Source of the DNA: an uncultured Pelagibacteraceae bacterium
GTDB lineage: Bacteria; Pseudomonadota; Alphaproteobacteria; Pelagibacterales; Pelagibacteraceae
Length of the DNA stretch: 64,000 bases
Direction: 5' to 3'
Assembly (NCBI GenBank): GCA_902533445.1
Contig: CACALX010000006.1
Location: forward strand, 1 to 64,000
Shown here: positions 8,632 through 16,928 of the stretch, piece by piece
Layout of the letters: each line of letters starts with the position of its first letter
Numbering within the stretch: the first letter of the stretch is position 1
Made by a program: the position numbers and the translations under genes
The notes under the pieces: model-generated
The model's input: the letters and a program-made list of their open reading frames with translations, nothing else
Database searches by the model: none
What the model was told of the DNA's origin: nothing

Positions 8632-9950
8632 GGTTTAGGTTTAAATTCGTGGAAATTTTGTGTCATTGCTTCAGGAAAGAACATAACACATGCTAATACA
8701 ATTAACTGAATTACTATAAACGGAGCAAAACCTCTAAAGATATCTGTTAAAGATATGTGTGGTGGAGCAACCGATTTTAAATAGAAAGCGGCGGGCCCAA
8801 ATGGTGGGCTTAAATATGAAACTTGCATGTTCACACAGAATAATATTCCAAACCAAATCGGATCAAAACCAAGTGCAATTACAATTGGTAAAAATACCGG
8901 CATTGCTAATAATACAATTCCAACCCAATCCATGAATGCTCCCATGATTAAGAACATAATCTGCATCATGAAAATTAAATACATTGGTTTCAAATCATAA
9001 GCTAAAATTGTTTCCGCAACATATTTCGGGCCACCAGCAAGAGAATAAGCTCCTGCTAAAACTGTTGCACCAAAAGTAATTGTCAAAATAGTTCCAGATG
9101 CTTTAAATGTTCTTGTCAATGCATCTTTAAATAAAAACCATGTCAGTTCTTTTCTTGCAAAAATAATAATTAAAGTAGCAACAACACCCATTCCTGCAGC
9201 TTCAGTAATACCAGTCATTCCAGAATAAATTGAACCTAATACAATAATTACAATTCCTATTGGTGGAAGAAGACCTGGAAGATAAGACATTTTTTCTTTT
9301 AAAGTTAAAGCCGGCTCATCACTTAGTGGAGCTAAATGAGGTTGTAACCTTGTTCTAATAAGTATGTATGTAATAATTAAACCTGAAATCATTAAACCTG
9401 GAACAATTGCTTCTTGAAATAACATCGTAATAGAAGTCTCTGTTGTTAATCCATAAATAATTAAAACAATTGATGGAGGTATCATTGTTCCTAAAGATCC
9501 AGATGCACAAATAATACCAATAGACATGTCTTGATCATATTTAAGTCTTAACATTTGAGGTAATGCAATTAATCCTAATAAAACTATTTCTCCTCCAATA
9601 ATTCCGCTCATTGCAGCCATGATGGTTGCCATGATTGCAGTAACTACACCTACTCCACCTCTAGTTTTTCTTAACCACGCGTTTAAAGCATCATAAAGAT
9701 CTCGTGCAATATTCGAGCGTTCAAGCAAGGAGGCCATAAAGATAAACAAGGGCACTGATAAAAATGAATAAGTAACAACCAGTGAGTAATACCTTGAAAG
9801 CAATATTCCTAATGCATGCTCACCTATGTATAAAAATACAAGTACTGCACCCATGAAACCTGATGCAAATCCCATTGGAACACCAATAGATATCAGTGCT
9901 AATAATCCAACTATTAATATTATCGAGAGTGTTCCTATTTCAAATTCCAT
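8628..9950 (-). CDS. dctM: TRAP transporter large permease subunit DctM
   Basis: A 440-residue inner-membrane protein with about 12 hydrophobic helices. Family segments include SVPLFIFMASLLERSNIARDLYD near residue 62, SGIIGGEIVLLGLIALPQM, and GSLGTMIPPSIVLIIYGL near residue 150. TRAP carriers use a sodium gradient with a periplasmic binding protein to import carboxylates. It follows dctQ with a 1-base gap and ends inside the start of the hydroxyacid dehydrogenase gene. The surrounding enzymes suggest the cargo is a sugar acid. Confidence 0.95.
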   Translation of the reverse strand: MEFEIGTLSIILIVGLLALISIGVPMGFASGFMGAVLVFLYIGEHALGILLSRYYSLVVTYSFLSVPLFIFMASLLERSNIARDLYDALNAWLRKTRGGVGVVTAIMATIMAAMSGIIGGEIVLLGLIALPQMLRLKYDQDMSIGIICASGSLGTMIPPSIVLIIYGLTTETSITMLFQEAIVPGLMISGLIITYILIRTRLQPHLAPLSDEPALTLKEKMSYLPGLLPPIGIVIIVLGSIYSGMTGITEAAGMGVVATLIIIFARKELTWFLFKDALTRTFKASGTILTITFGATVLAGAYSLAGGPKYVAETILAYDLKPMYLIFMMQIMFLIMGAFMDWVGIVLLAMPVFLPIVIALGFDPIWFGILFCVNMQVSYLSPPFGPAAFYLKSVAPPHISLTDIFRGFAPFIVIQLIVLACVMFFPEAMTQNFHEFKPKP

Positions 9951-9951
9951 C

Positions 9952-10521
9952 TTACTTTAATTCTTTAGAAGGGTCGTATTGTTTCTCTTTTGGATTTCTC
10001 CAATCAATGATTAGGTTATTTACAGATTGAACTGCAATAAGAAATACACATAAAAGTGTAAGTGGTTTCATTGTAGCTGGAATTGGAGGATCCCAATAAG
10101 TTGCAAATCTCTCCCAGGTAGTGAAAGATCTGTGTGCATCTTCCCATCCACCATAAATTACTGCTGTAGCAAAAAGAACAATAATAATTGTACTTATTAG
10201 ATCAAAAATTCTCTGTGTTGGTCTACTAACCCAATCATATAACAATACTATTCTAATATGGCTTCTTAACCTTGTAGCATATATTCCACCAACTAAATAA
10301 CAAACACCCGCAAGCCACAAACATAATTCATTTGCCCACAAAGTTGGTTTAAATAAAACATATCGCATAAAAATTTCATACATCATCACAATTACAATTA
10401 TAGGAATTAAATATTTAACTGTGTGACTTAAAATTAAGGAAACTCTATCAATCCAATTTATTGGAAAATCATCTTTACTCGCTACTTTTTCATTTTGTTC
10501 TTGTAACTCTTTATCAATCAT
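9952..10521 (-). CDS. dctQ: TRAP transporter small permease subunit DctQ
   Basis: A 189-residue protein with four predicted transmembrane helices and the DctQ-type segment EIFMRYVLFKPTLWANELCLWLAG near residue 45, where a Trp-x-x-Glu pair is conserved in the family. It is the small integral subunit that pairs with DctM. Its start lies 58 bases downstream of the dctP stop codon, and that gap is almost entirely a perfect hairpin (10543-10570). Confidence 0.92.
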   Translation of the reverse strand: MIDKELQEQNEKVASKDDFPINWIDRVSLILSHTVKYLIPIIVIVMMYEIFMRYVLFKPTLWANELCLWLAGVCYLVGGIYATRLRSHIRIVLLYDWVSRPTQRIFDLISTIIIVLFATAVIYGGWEDAHRSFTTWERFATYWDPPIPATMKPLTLLCVFLIAVQSVNNLIIDWRNPKEKQYDPSKELK

Positions 10522-10542
10522 TGAGTAAAAATTTTAAATTAA

Positions 10543-10570
10543 TTTGAAGGGCCTTTTCAGGCCCTTCAAA
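10543..10570 (-). terminator. Perfect 12-bp hairpin between dctP and dctQ (attenuator or 3' stabiliser)
   Basis: Bases 10543-10554 are the exact reverse complement of 10559-10570, with a 4-base loop. The core is GAAGGGCC/GGCCCTTC, strikingly GC-rich for this genome. In the direction of transcription (minus) the stem follows the dctP stop codon and is followed by a T-rich but interrupted tract, so partial termination or protection of the dctP message is more likely than a complete stop. Read on the plus strand it is followed by seven T, but no plus-strand gene ends here. Confidence 0.8.
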
Positions 10571-10579
10571 ATTTTTTTA

Positions 10580-11596
10580 TTACATAATACCGTTAGCTTT
10601 CATGTAAGCTGTATGTATTTCTATAAGTGCCGCAGCTTCAGGAGATTTTTTCTTCCATTCTTCCCACGCACCAAGAGCAGCTTGTCTAAACTTAAGTCTA
10701 TCTTCTCTAGACCAGTCATGAAGAGTAACACCCATTTCATTTAAAGCTTTAACAGCTTCTGCGTTTTTTCTCTCAACTAAGCTAGTAATAGTTCTTCCAG
10801 CGATTTCTATACCTGCTTTCATTGCGCCTTTTTCATGAGGCTTTAACTTGTTCCATACTTTTGTGTTACAAGCTAAGTGGTCAGCCGGCATAGAGTGGAA
10901 ACCTGGGTATGTAGCATATTTGTTTTGCTCATAGTGTCCACCAGCATAGTTAGTTGCTAAAGATGAATAGTCAGCACCATCGATTAGACCAGTTTGTAAA
11001 GCTGTAGGAACTTCACCAAAGTCCATAACGATTGGCTTCGCACCTAAAGTTGTAAAGATCATACTTTCCATTCCTGGAGGTGATCTAAATTTAAAGTCTT
11101 TCAATGAAGCAACATCTGGAATTGGTCTACTAGATATTAAAGACTCGTGTCCTGGTATCCACCAACCAATTAAAGTCATTCCATATTTATTGTATAATGC
11201 ATCAACAGCTTCTTGAGCTCCTGGGAAATTCAGGAATTCATATTGTTGGTATGGGTTATCGTATCCACCCATTACATCACCTGCAAATTGGAACGCTGCA
11301 TTTTTACCAGTTTGGTAACCAGCACCAGTCATATCACAATCAATAATTCCAGTTTGTGCAGAGTTAAATACTTCAGCAGATTTTCCTGTTACTGAAGATG
11401 AGTAGAACATTTCAATTTTCAAGCTTCCACCAGAAAAATTTTCTACATTCTTTGCGAACTGAGCCGCAACTTCACCATTTGGTGAACTAGCAGTAAAGTG
11501 AGTTTCAATCTTTAAAGTCTTTGCATTTGCAGAGCCAAATAAAGCAACTGAAACCATAGCCACCGCTGCTAAAGTTTTAGATATTAGTTTAAACAT
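10580..11596 (-). CDS. dctP: TRAP transporter periplasmic solute-binding protein DctP
   Basis: A 338-residue protein with a Sec signal peptide (MFKLISKTLAAVAMVSVALFG, cut after SANA). The mature protein starts KTLKIETHFTASSPNG. The DFKFRSPPGMES segment near residue 165 holds the arginine that binds the substrate carboxylate in TRAP binding proteins, and LQTGLIDGADYSS is the usual downstream motif. Codon use is richer in G/C third positions than in neighbours, as expected of a highly expressed binding protein. A purine-rich Shine-Dalgarno sequence (AGAGAGGAAG) precedes the ATG. The ligand is probably a sugar acid, judged only from the neighbouring enzymes. Confidence 0.93.
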   Translation of the reverse strand: MFKLISKTLAAVAMVSVALFGSANAKTLKIETHFTASSPNGEVAAQFAKNVENFSGGSLKIEMFYSSSVTGKSAEVFNSAQTGIIDCDMTGAGYQTGKNAAFQFAGDVMGGYDNPYQQYEFLNFPGAQEAVDALYNKYGMTLIGWWIPGHESLISSRPIPDVASLKDFKFRSPPGMESMIFTTLGAKPIVMDFGEVPTALQTGLIDGADYSSLATNYAGGHYEQNKYATYPGFHSMPADHLACNTKVWNKLKPHEKGAMKAGIEIAGRTITSLVERKNAEAVKALNEMGVTLHDWSREDRLKFRQAALGAWEEWKKKSPEAAALIEIHTAYMKANGIM

Positions 11597-11662
11597 TATC
11601 TTCCTCTCTCGTTTATGTTTTTTTAAATAAGAGAAAGTAAAACATAAATGATTTTCTATTTC

Positions 11663-11680
11663 AATTAAATCGGTTTAATT
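11663..11680. promoter_or_regulatory. Imperfect palindrome upstream of dctP (possible operator)
   Basis: AATTAAA and TTTAATT flank a central TCGG, giving an 18-base near-palindrome 83 bases upstream of the dctP start codon, next to an AT-rich stretch containing TATAAT-like hexamers. A central CG inside A/T arms resembles operators of LacI-family sugar regulators, but no LacI-type gene is in the window. Such palindromes can arise by chance in this AT-rich DNA. Confidence 0.3.
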
Positions 11681-11731
11681 ATTATATATAGAAATTATAT
11701 ATATTTTATAAATACATAGATTAGAATTGTT

Positions 11732-12700
11732 CTAAACTACTTCTGAAATCAAAGGTTTTTCATTAAAAAAACAATAAATATTGTCTACAGCCATCATGCT
11801 CATTGCTAGACGAGTTTCATGTGTGGCACTACCGACGTGAGGAAGGACAAAACAATTTTCTAATTTTAAATATCTATTATCTAAATTTGGTTCATTATTA
11901 AATACATCTAAGCCGGCTGCATAAATTTTTTTATTTTCTAGTGCATCAATCAATGCATCATCATCAATTGTTGAACCTCTTGATGTGTTTATAACAACCG
12001 CATGTTTTGGCAATAAGCTAATTGTATCTTTATTAAGAATGTATTTTGTTTCTGTGGTAGCTGGTGTGTGTATGCTTACAAAATCACAGTTTGGTAACAT
12101 TGAATTTAAATCTGAATAATATTTCGCACCATCTTCTAAATCTGCAGACAATTGATTTCTATTATAATAAATTATTTTCATTCCAAATGCTTTTGCACTT
12201 TTAGCAGCCATTCTTCCTATTCGTCCCATACCAATAATACCTAAAGTTTTGCCAGTGACTGAATTACCAATCATAAATTTAGTTAAGTCAGGTTTTTGAT
12301 TTTTCCAATTATCAGTTCTAACTAAATTATAAGCTTCACCAATTCTTCTTGATGCAGCTAATATTAAAAGAATAGTTAGTTCTGCAACAGCTTCGTTTAA
12401 CACGTTAGGTGTATTGGTAACTTTTATTTTTTTTTCTAAAGCAGAGTTAACAGAGATATTATCATAACCTACTCCTACCTGAGCAATGATTTTTAATTTA
12501 CCATTTAGATTATTGAAAAAATTTTCTCCGATTTTATCAAACCCTGTAGAAATCATCCCATCATATTCGTTTATAATCTCAATTAACTCACTTTCTGGAA
12601 TTGGCTCGTCTTTTGGATTTAATGTTACATCAAATTCATTGCTTAATTTTTCTTCTGCTAAATCTGAAATTTTTCTAGAAACTAATATCTTAGGTTTCAT
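11732..12700 (-). CDS. D-isomer-specific 2-hydroxyacid dehydrogenase (glyoxylate/hydroxypyruvate reductase-like)
   Basis: A 322-residue protein with the NAD-binding motif GIIGMGRIGRMAAK near residue 155. The catalytic triad positions are visible as Arg in VVINTSRGST (about 231), Glu in FNNEPNLD (about 262), and His in VLPHVGSATHE (about 283). The family reduces 2-keto acids such as glyoxylate or hydroxypyruvate with NAD(P)H. Located between the IlvD/EDD dehydratase (abutting start/stop) and dctP, it may reduce a short keto acid released from sugar-acid cleavage. The promoter of dctP lies in the 135-base gap downstream. Confidence 0.88.
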   Translation of the reverse strand: MKPKILVSRKISDLAEEKLSNEFDVTLNPKDEPIPESELIEIINEYDGMISTGFDKIGENFFNNLNGKLKIIAQVGVGYDNISVNSALEKKIKVTNTPNVLNEAVAELTILLILAASRRIGEAYNLVRTDNWKNQKPDLTKFMIGNSVTGKTLGIIGMGRIGRMAAKSAKAFGMKIIYYNRNQLSADLEDGAKYYSDLNSMLPNCDFVSIHTPATTETKYILNKDTISLLPKHAVVINTSRGSTIDDDALIDALENKKIYAAGLDVFNNEPNLDNRYLKLENCFVLPHVGSATHETRLAMSMMAVDNIYCFFNEKPLISEVV

Positions 12701-14485
12701 TTAATGTGAGTCTCTAGGTAAACCTTTTGTATGAGACACATCTAAATATTTTCCTCTTGAATTAATACACGCACCATCGTCTACCTGGGTTACAGTATTT
12801 CTGAATATTTCTTGCCATGGAGTTTGATTATTTTCTTTAAATTTCTTCCTATTTTTTCTTCGTTTTTTAAACTCTCCTACTGATATTAATAGGTCAACTC
12901 TACGTTTATTAAGATTTATTTTAATTTTGTCACCTGTTTTAACTATTCCTAAATCTCCTCCAACAGCAGATTCTGGAGAAACATGAAGAATCGAAGGACT
13001 TGCAGATGTACCACTCTGTCTTCCGTCGCCCAGTGTTGGAAGTGTATTTATACCTTTTTTTAAAAGTCTATCAGGCGGTTGCATATTTATAACCTCTGCT
13101 GATCCGGGGTATCCAACAGGCCCGCAGCCTCTAACAATTAGTATTGAGTTTTCGTCTATCTTTAATTTTTTATCATTAAGTCTTTTGTGATAATCCTCAG
13201 GACCTTCAAAAACTATAGCTTTACACTCAAAAGTATTGGGGTGTTTAGGATTTGATAAGTATCTATCTCTAAATTCTTTACCGATTACAGAAGTTTTCAT
13301 TATTGCTGATGAAAAAAAATTACTTTTTAAAACTAAAAAACCAGCATTTTCAGCTAAAGAATCTTTGAAAGATTTTATCACGTCTTTATCCACACTAACT
13401 TTTCTTCTTAAATTTTGACCAACTGTTTTGCCTGTAACGGTCATAATATTCGTATGAATTTTTTTATTTTTTATTAGTTCCTTCATAACAGCAGGTATTG
13501 CTCCTGCTCTATGAAAACTTTCCATTAAATATTCACCTGCAGGCTGACAATTAACAAGTAAGGGAATATCATGTCCAAGTTTTTGCCAATCAGATAAATC
13601 AAATTTAATTCCCATGTGTTTTGCAATTGCGCTTAAATGAATTGTGCAATTACTTGATCCACCTATTGCACTTGCAACCACGACTGCATTTTCAAATGCT
13701 TTACGTGTCATAATTTTCGATGGTGTTAAGTCCTCATAAACCATTTCAACAATTCTTTTTCCAGTCTCATATGAAATTTGTTCTCTTTCTCTGTAAGGTG
13801 CAGGAATTACAGCACCGCCAGGTAAAGACATTCCTAAAGCTTCAGCAACTGAATTCATTGAAGATGCGGTTCCCATGGTATTACAATGACCAGCACTTGG
13901 TGCTGATGATGCTGCCATTTCCATAAATTCTTCGTAATTAATATCTCCTTTGGCTAACATTTTTCTTGCTTCCCAAACTACCATTCCTGATCCAGCGAGT
14001 TTTCCTTTATAAATTCCATCTAACATGGGACCACCTGAAAGAACTATTGCAGGAATATTTACTGTAGCTGCTGCCATTAAAGCTGCAGGGGTAGTTTTAT
14101 CACAACCTGTTGTTAAAATAACTCCATCAATTGGATAACCATACAAAACTTCTACTAAAGATAAATAAGATAAATTTCTATCCAACATTGCTGTTGGTCT
14201 TTTTCCAGTTTCTTGAATAGGATGAGTTGGGAATTCCATTGGAATACCTCCAGCTCTTCTAATCCCATCTTTAATTCTTTTAGATAAAGATATGAAATGT
14301 CTGTTACAAGGAGAAAGATCACTACCTGATTGAGCAATACCTATAATTGGATTTCCAGATTGCAATTCTTTTCTCGTAAGACCGTAGTTTAAATATCTTT
14401 CCAAATATAATGCAGTCATATCTGGATTTTTTGGATTGTTGAACCACTGCTGACTTCTGAAGGCTTTTTTTCTTTTTTTAGGCAT
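12701..14485 (-). CDS. IlvD/EDD family iron-sulfur dehydratase (sugar-acid dehydratase)
   Basis: A 594-residue member of the dihydroxyacid/6-phosphogluconate/aldonate dehydratase family. Three cysteines in the usual cluster-binding positions are visible: C60 (SDLSPCNRHF), C128 (TTGCDKTTP) and C201 (SAGHCNTMGT). The length and the N-terminus SQQWFNNPKNPDMTALYLER fit the pentonate/aldonate dehydratase branch rather than biosynthetic IlvD, as does the absence of branched-chain biosynthesis genes nearby. The expected product is a 2-keto-3-deoxy acid. It is the first gene of the minus-strand catabolic run and is divergent from uxaA with a 47-base shared promoter region. Confidence 0.88.
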   Translation of the reverse strand: MPKKRKKAFRSQQWFNNPKNPDMTALYLERYLNYGLTRKELQSGNPIIGIAQSGSDLSPCNRHFISLSKRIKDGIRRAGGIPMEFPTHPIQETGKRPTAMLDRNLSYLSLVEVLYGYPIDGVILTTGCDKTTPAALMAAATVNIPAIVLSGGPMLDGIYKGKLAGSGMVVWEARKMLAKGDINYEEFMEMAASSAPSAGHCNTMGTASSMNSVAEALGMSLPGGAVIPAPYREREQISYETGKRIVEMVYEDLTPSKIMTRKAFENAVVVASAIGGSSNCTIHLSAIAKHMGIKFDLSDWQKLGHDIPLLVNCQPAGEYLMESFHRAGAIPAVMKELIKNKKIHTNIMTVTGKTVGQNLRRKVSVDKDVIKSFKDSLAENAGFLVLKSNFFSSAIMKTSVIGKEFRDRYLSNPKHPNTFECKAIVFEGPEDYHKRLNDKKLKIDENSILIVRGCGPVGYPGSAEVINMQPPDRLLKKGINTLPTLGDGRQSGTSASPSILHVSPESAVGGDLGIVKTGDKIKINLNKRRVDLLISVGEFKKRRKNRKKFKENNQTPWQEIFRNTVTQVDDGACINSRGKYLDVSHTKGLPRDSH

Positions 14486-14496
14486 AAATTTTAATA

Positions 14497-14526
14497 TTGG
14501 TTTGCAAGAAATAATAGTTATATAAT
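14497..14526 (+). promoter_or_regulatory. Candidate promoter for uxaA, probably giving a leaderless mRNA
   Basis: TTGGTT at 14497-14502 and a consensus TATAAT at 14521-14526 are separated by 18 bases. The ATG of uxaA is at 14533, six bases after the -10 box, which is where transcription would be expected to begin, so the message may lack a 5' leader. No Shine-Dalgarno sequence precedes the ATG. This is inference from the sequence only. Confidence 0.45.
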
Positions 14527-14532
14527 ATTTTA

Positions 14533-16038
14533 ATGAATAATCTAATAGTTTTAAATGGCAATGACAATGTTGGCGTAAGTCAATTTATCATACCAGAAAA
14601 AACTAAAATTGAAGGTCAAGATATAAGTACTTTAAATCCAATCCCTTTTGGTCATAAAGTATGTTTAAAAGAGATTAAAAAAGGTGATCCTATTATTAAA
14701 TATGATCAAATTATTGGATTTGCTTTAAATGATATTAAGCCTGGAGAACATGTTCACTCTCATAATTTAGAATTTAGAGAGTTTAAAAGAGATTTTAAAG
14801 TAACTGATAAATCAAATAATATTGAAGAAAAAGTAGATACTTTCTTCAATGGAATATTAAGAGATAACGGTCAAGTAGCTACAAGAAATTATATTGGAAT
14901 AGTTAGTACCGTTAATTGCTCTGCAACAGTTACTAAAATGATTGTTGAAAAAATAAAATATTCAGAAATTTTAAAAGATTATCCAAATATAGATGGAATT
15001 GTGCCTATTACTCATTCAACAGGATGTGGGATGAATACACAGAGTGAAGGAATGCAAATTTTTCAAAGAACAATTGATGGTTTTAAAAATCATCCAAATT
15101 TTTCTCATGTTTTTGTTATTGGTTTGGGTTGTGAATGTGCTCAAGTAAGTCTATTTGACGAGTCTCTTAAAAAGCACAACAGAATTCACTTCTTAACTAT
15201 CCAAGATGAAGGTGGAACTAAAAAAATTGTTGATAAAGTATTATCTCAAATAAAAAACCTTTTAACTGAAGCAAATAATATTCAAAGAACTTCACAACCA
15301 GTAAGTCATCTAACTTTAGCTCTTCAATGTGGTGGTTCTGATGGATATTCGGGAATTACAGCTAACCCTGCATTGGGAATTGCTGCTGATCTTTTAGTTA
15401 AAAAAGGTGGAAGTTCAATTTTATCTGAAACTCCAGAAATTTATGGAGCAGAACATTTATTAATTAACAGAGCTAATTCACAACAAACTGCAGATAAATT
15501 AATAAAAAGAATTGAATGGTGGAGACATTATACAAGTATTAACAATAGTTCTATGGACAACAACCCAGCACCAGGAAATAAAAAAGGTGGACTTACAACT
15601 ATTTTAGAAAAATCTTTAGGAGCAGTTGCAAAAGGAGGAAACTCAATTTTACAAGATGTATTAAATTATGCTGAACCTCTTAAAAATAAAGGTTTCAATT
15701 TTATGGATTCACCTGGATATGATCCAGTATCTGTTACAGGGCAAGTTGCATCAGGTGCAAATGTAATTTGTTTTACAACTGGACGAGGATCTTGTTTTGG
15801 ATGTAAGCCAGTACCAAGTTTGAAACTCTCAACTAATTCAGCAATGTTTGAAAGAATGTCAGAAGATATGGACATAAACTGTGGAACAATTGCTGAAGGA
15901 AAAGAAAAAGTTGAAGAAGTTGGTCAAAAAATATTTGAACTAGTAGTAAATACTGCATCAGGAAATAAATCAAAAAGCGAAATCAATGGCTACGGTGACG
16001 AGGAGTTTAATCCTTGGCAAGTAGGCGTTGTGATGTAA
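14533..16038 (+). CDS. uxaA: UxaA-type altronate/galactarate dehydratase
   Basis: A 501-residue protein with an N-terminal SAF domain (residues 1-90, ending around LNDIKPGEHVHSHNLEF) fused to the C-terminal GD/AH dehydratase domain. The latter shows STVNCSATVTK, HSTGCGMNTQSEG, LGCECAQV, LQCGGSDGYSGITANPALG and TTGRGSCFGCKPVPSLKLSTN. These are hallmarks of altronate and galactarate dehydratases, which remove water from an acid sugar to give a 2-keto-3-deoxy acid. It is the third unrelated dehydratase of this locus. The actual substrate (altronate, galactarate or another acid) is not resolved by sequence. Confidence 0.9.
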   Translation: MNNLIVLNGNDNVGVSQFIIPEKTKIEGQDISTLNPIPFGHKVCLKEIKKGDPIIKYDQIIGFALNDIKPGEHVHSHNLEFREFKRDFKVTDKSNNIEEKVDTFFNGILRDNGQVATRNYIGIVSTVNCSATVTKMIVEKIKYSEILKDYPNIDGIVPITHSTGCGMNTQSEGMQIFQRTIDGFKNHPNFSHVFVIGLGCECAQVSLFDESLKKHNRIHFLTIQDEGGTKKIVDKVLSQIKNLLTEANNIQRTSQPVSHLTLALQCGGSDGYSGITANPALGIAADLLVKKGGSSILSETPEIYGAEHLLINRANSQQTADKLIKRIEWWRHYTSINNSSMDNNPAPGNKKGGLTTILEKSLGAVAKGGNSILQDVLNYAEPLKNKGFNFMDSPGYDPVSVTGQVASGANVICFTTGRGSCFGCKPVPSLKLSTNSAMFERMSEDMDINCGTIAEGKEKVEEVGQKIFELVVNTASGNKSKSEINGYGDEEFNPWQVGVVM

Positions 16039-16051
16039 AAAATTTCCTAAA

Positions 16052-16915
16052 GTGCAAAATCAAACATCGTTATTTAACGTAATTTTATTAGCTGCAGGCG
16101 GTTTCTTTATGTTTGTTTGTATGGATTCTACTGCAAAATATCTTGGGACTGTAATGCCAATTACTCAAGCAATATGGGGAAGATTTTTTTTCCACTTAGT
16201 TTCTTTAATCATATTTTTTTTAATTTTTAAACCCAAAGTAAATTTAAAAAAAAATTTTAAAGTTCAAATAATTAGATCGATATTGATGGTCACTGCTACC
16301 ACATTTATGTTTTATTCTTTACAGAAATTTGACCTAGTAGATATTTATGTTGTTTTCTTTACAGCTCCATTAATTGTATCTTTATTATCTGCATATTTTT
16401 TAAAAGATATTTTAAGTACGAAAGGTATACTTTTAATGTTATTGAGCTTTGGTTCAATTATTTATTCGTTAGGTCCAAGTATGAGAATATTTAGTTTAGA
16501 TTTAATATTCCCAATTGTGCCCCCAATCTGCTGGGCTCTTTATCAATTTTTTACAAAAGTTGTCTCAGGTGATAATGATCCATTTGCAGCAATTTTTTAT
16601 ACTTCAATTTTAGGAGCAATAATTTTTAGTGTTTTTATTTTTTTTAATTGGGTGCCATTAGAGAAAAATATTTTTTGGCTTTATTTAATAATTCTTGGTG
16701 TAGCTGGTTTTGTCAGTCACTCTTTAATTATTTATGCAATTCAACTATCTAATTTATCATTTGTTACTAATTTTCAATACTCACAATTAGTTTGGTCTAC
16801 AATTATTAATTTCTTAATTTTCGGGGTGCCCTTTGACTATAATAAAATAGTTGGTGTTATCGGAATAATTGTTTTTGGTATAATGTTTATAAGAACTGAA
16901 GGTAAAAAAAGTTAA
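16052..16915 (+). CDS. DMT superfamily (EamA-type) permease
   Basis: A 287-residue membrane protein with about ten hydrophobic helices and two EamA repeats. It starts at GTG 14 bases after the uxaA stop codon, giving MQNQTSLFNVILLAAGGFFM. The segment CMDSTAKYLG and the SVVWSTI-like helix SQLVWSTIINFLIFG resemble S-adenosylmethionine/drug-metabolite transporter-type carriers. Its place between uxaA and a hydroxyacid dehydrogenase suggests movement of a sugar acid or an end product, but DMT specificity cannot be predicted. The GTG start is chosen because no in-frame ATG occurs before the first helix. Confidence 0.85.
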   Translation: MQNQTSLFNVILLAAGGFFMFVCMDSTAKYLGTVMPITQAIWGRFFFHLVSLIIFFLIFKPKVNLKKNFKVQIIRSILMVTATTFMFYSLQKFDLVDIYVVFFTAPLIVSLLSAYFLKDILSTKGILLMLLSFGSIIYSLGPSMRIFSLDLIFPIVPPICWALYQFFTKVVSGDNDPFAAIFYTSILGAIIFSVFIFFNWVPLEKNIFWLYLIILGVAGFVSHSLIIYAIQLSNLSFVTNFQYSQLVWSTIINFLIFGVPFDYNKIVGVIGIIVFGIMFIRTEGKKS

Positions 16916-16928
16916 ATTAGGAGGTTGG

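Noticed and set aside
12701-14485. Calling this gene biosynthetic ilvD
   Set aside because: The N-terminus and context (TRAP carrier, sugar-acid enzymes, no branched-chain synthesis genes) favour a sugar-acid dehydratase of the same family.
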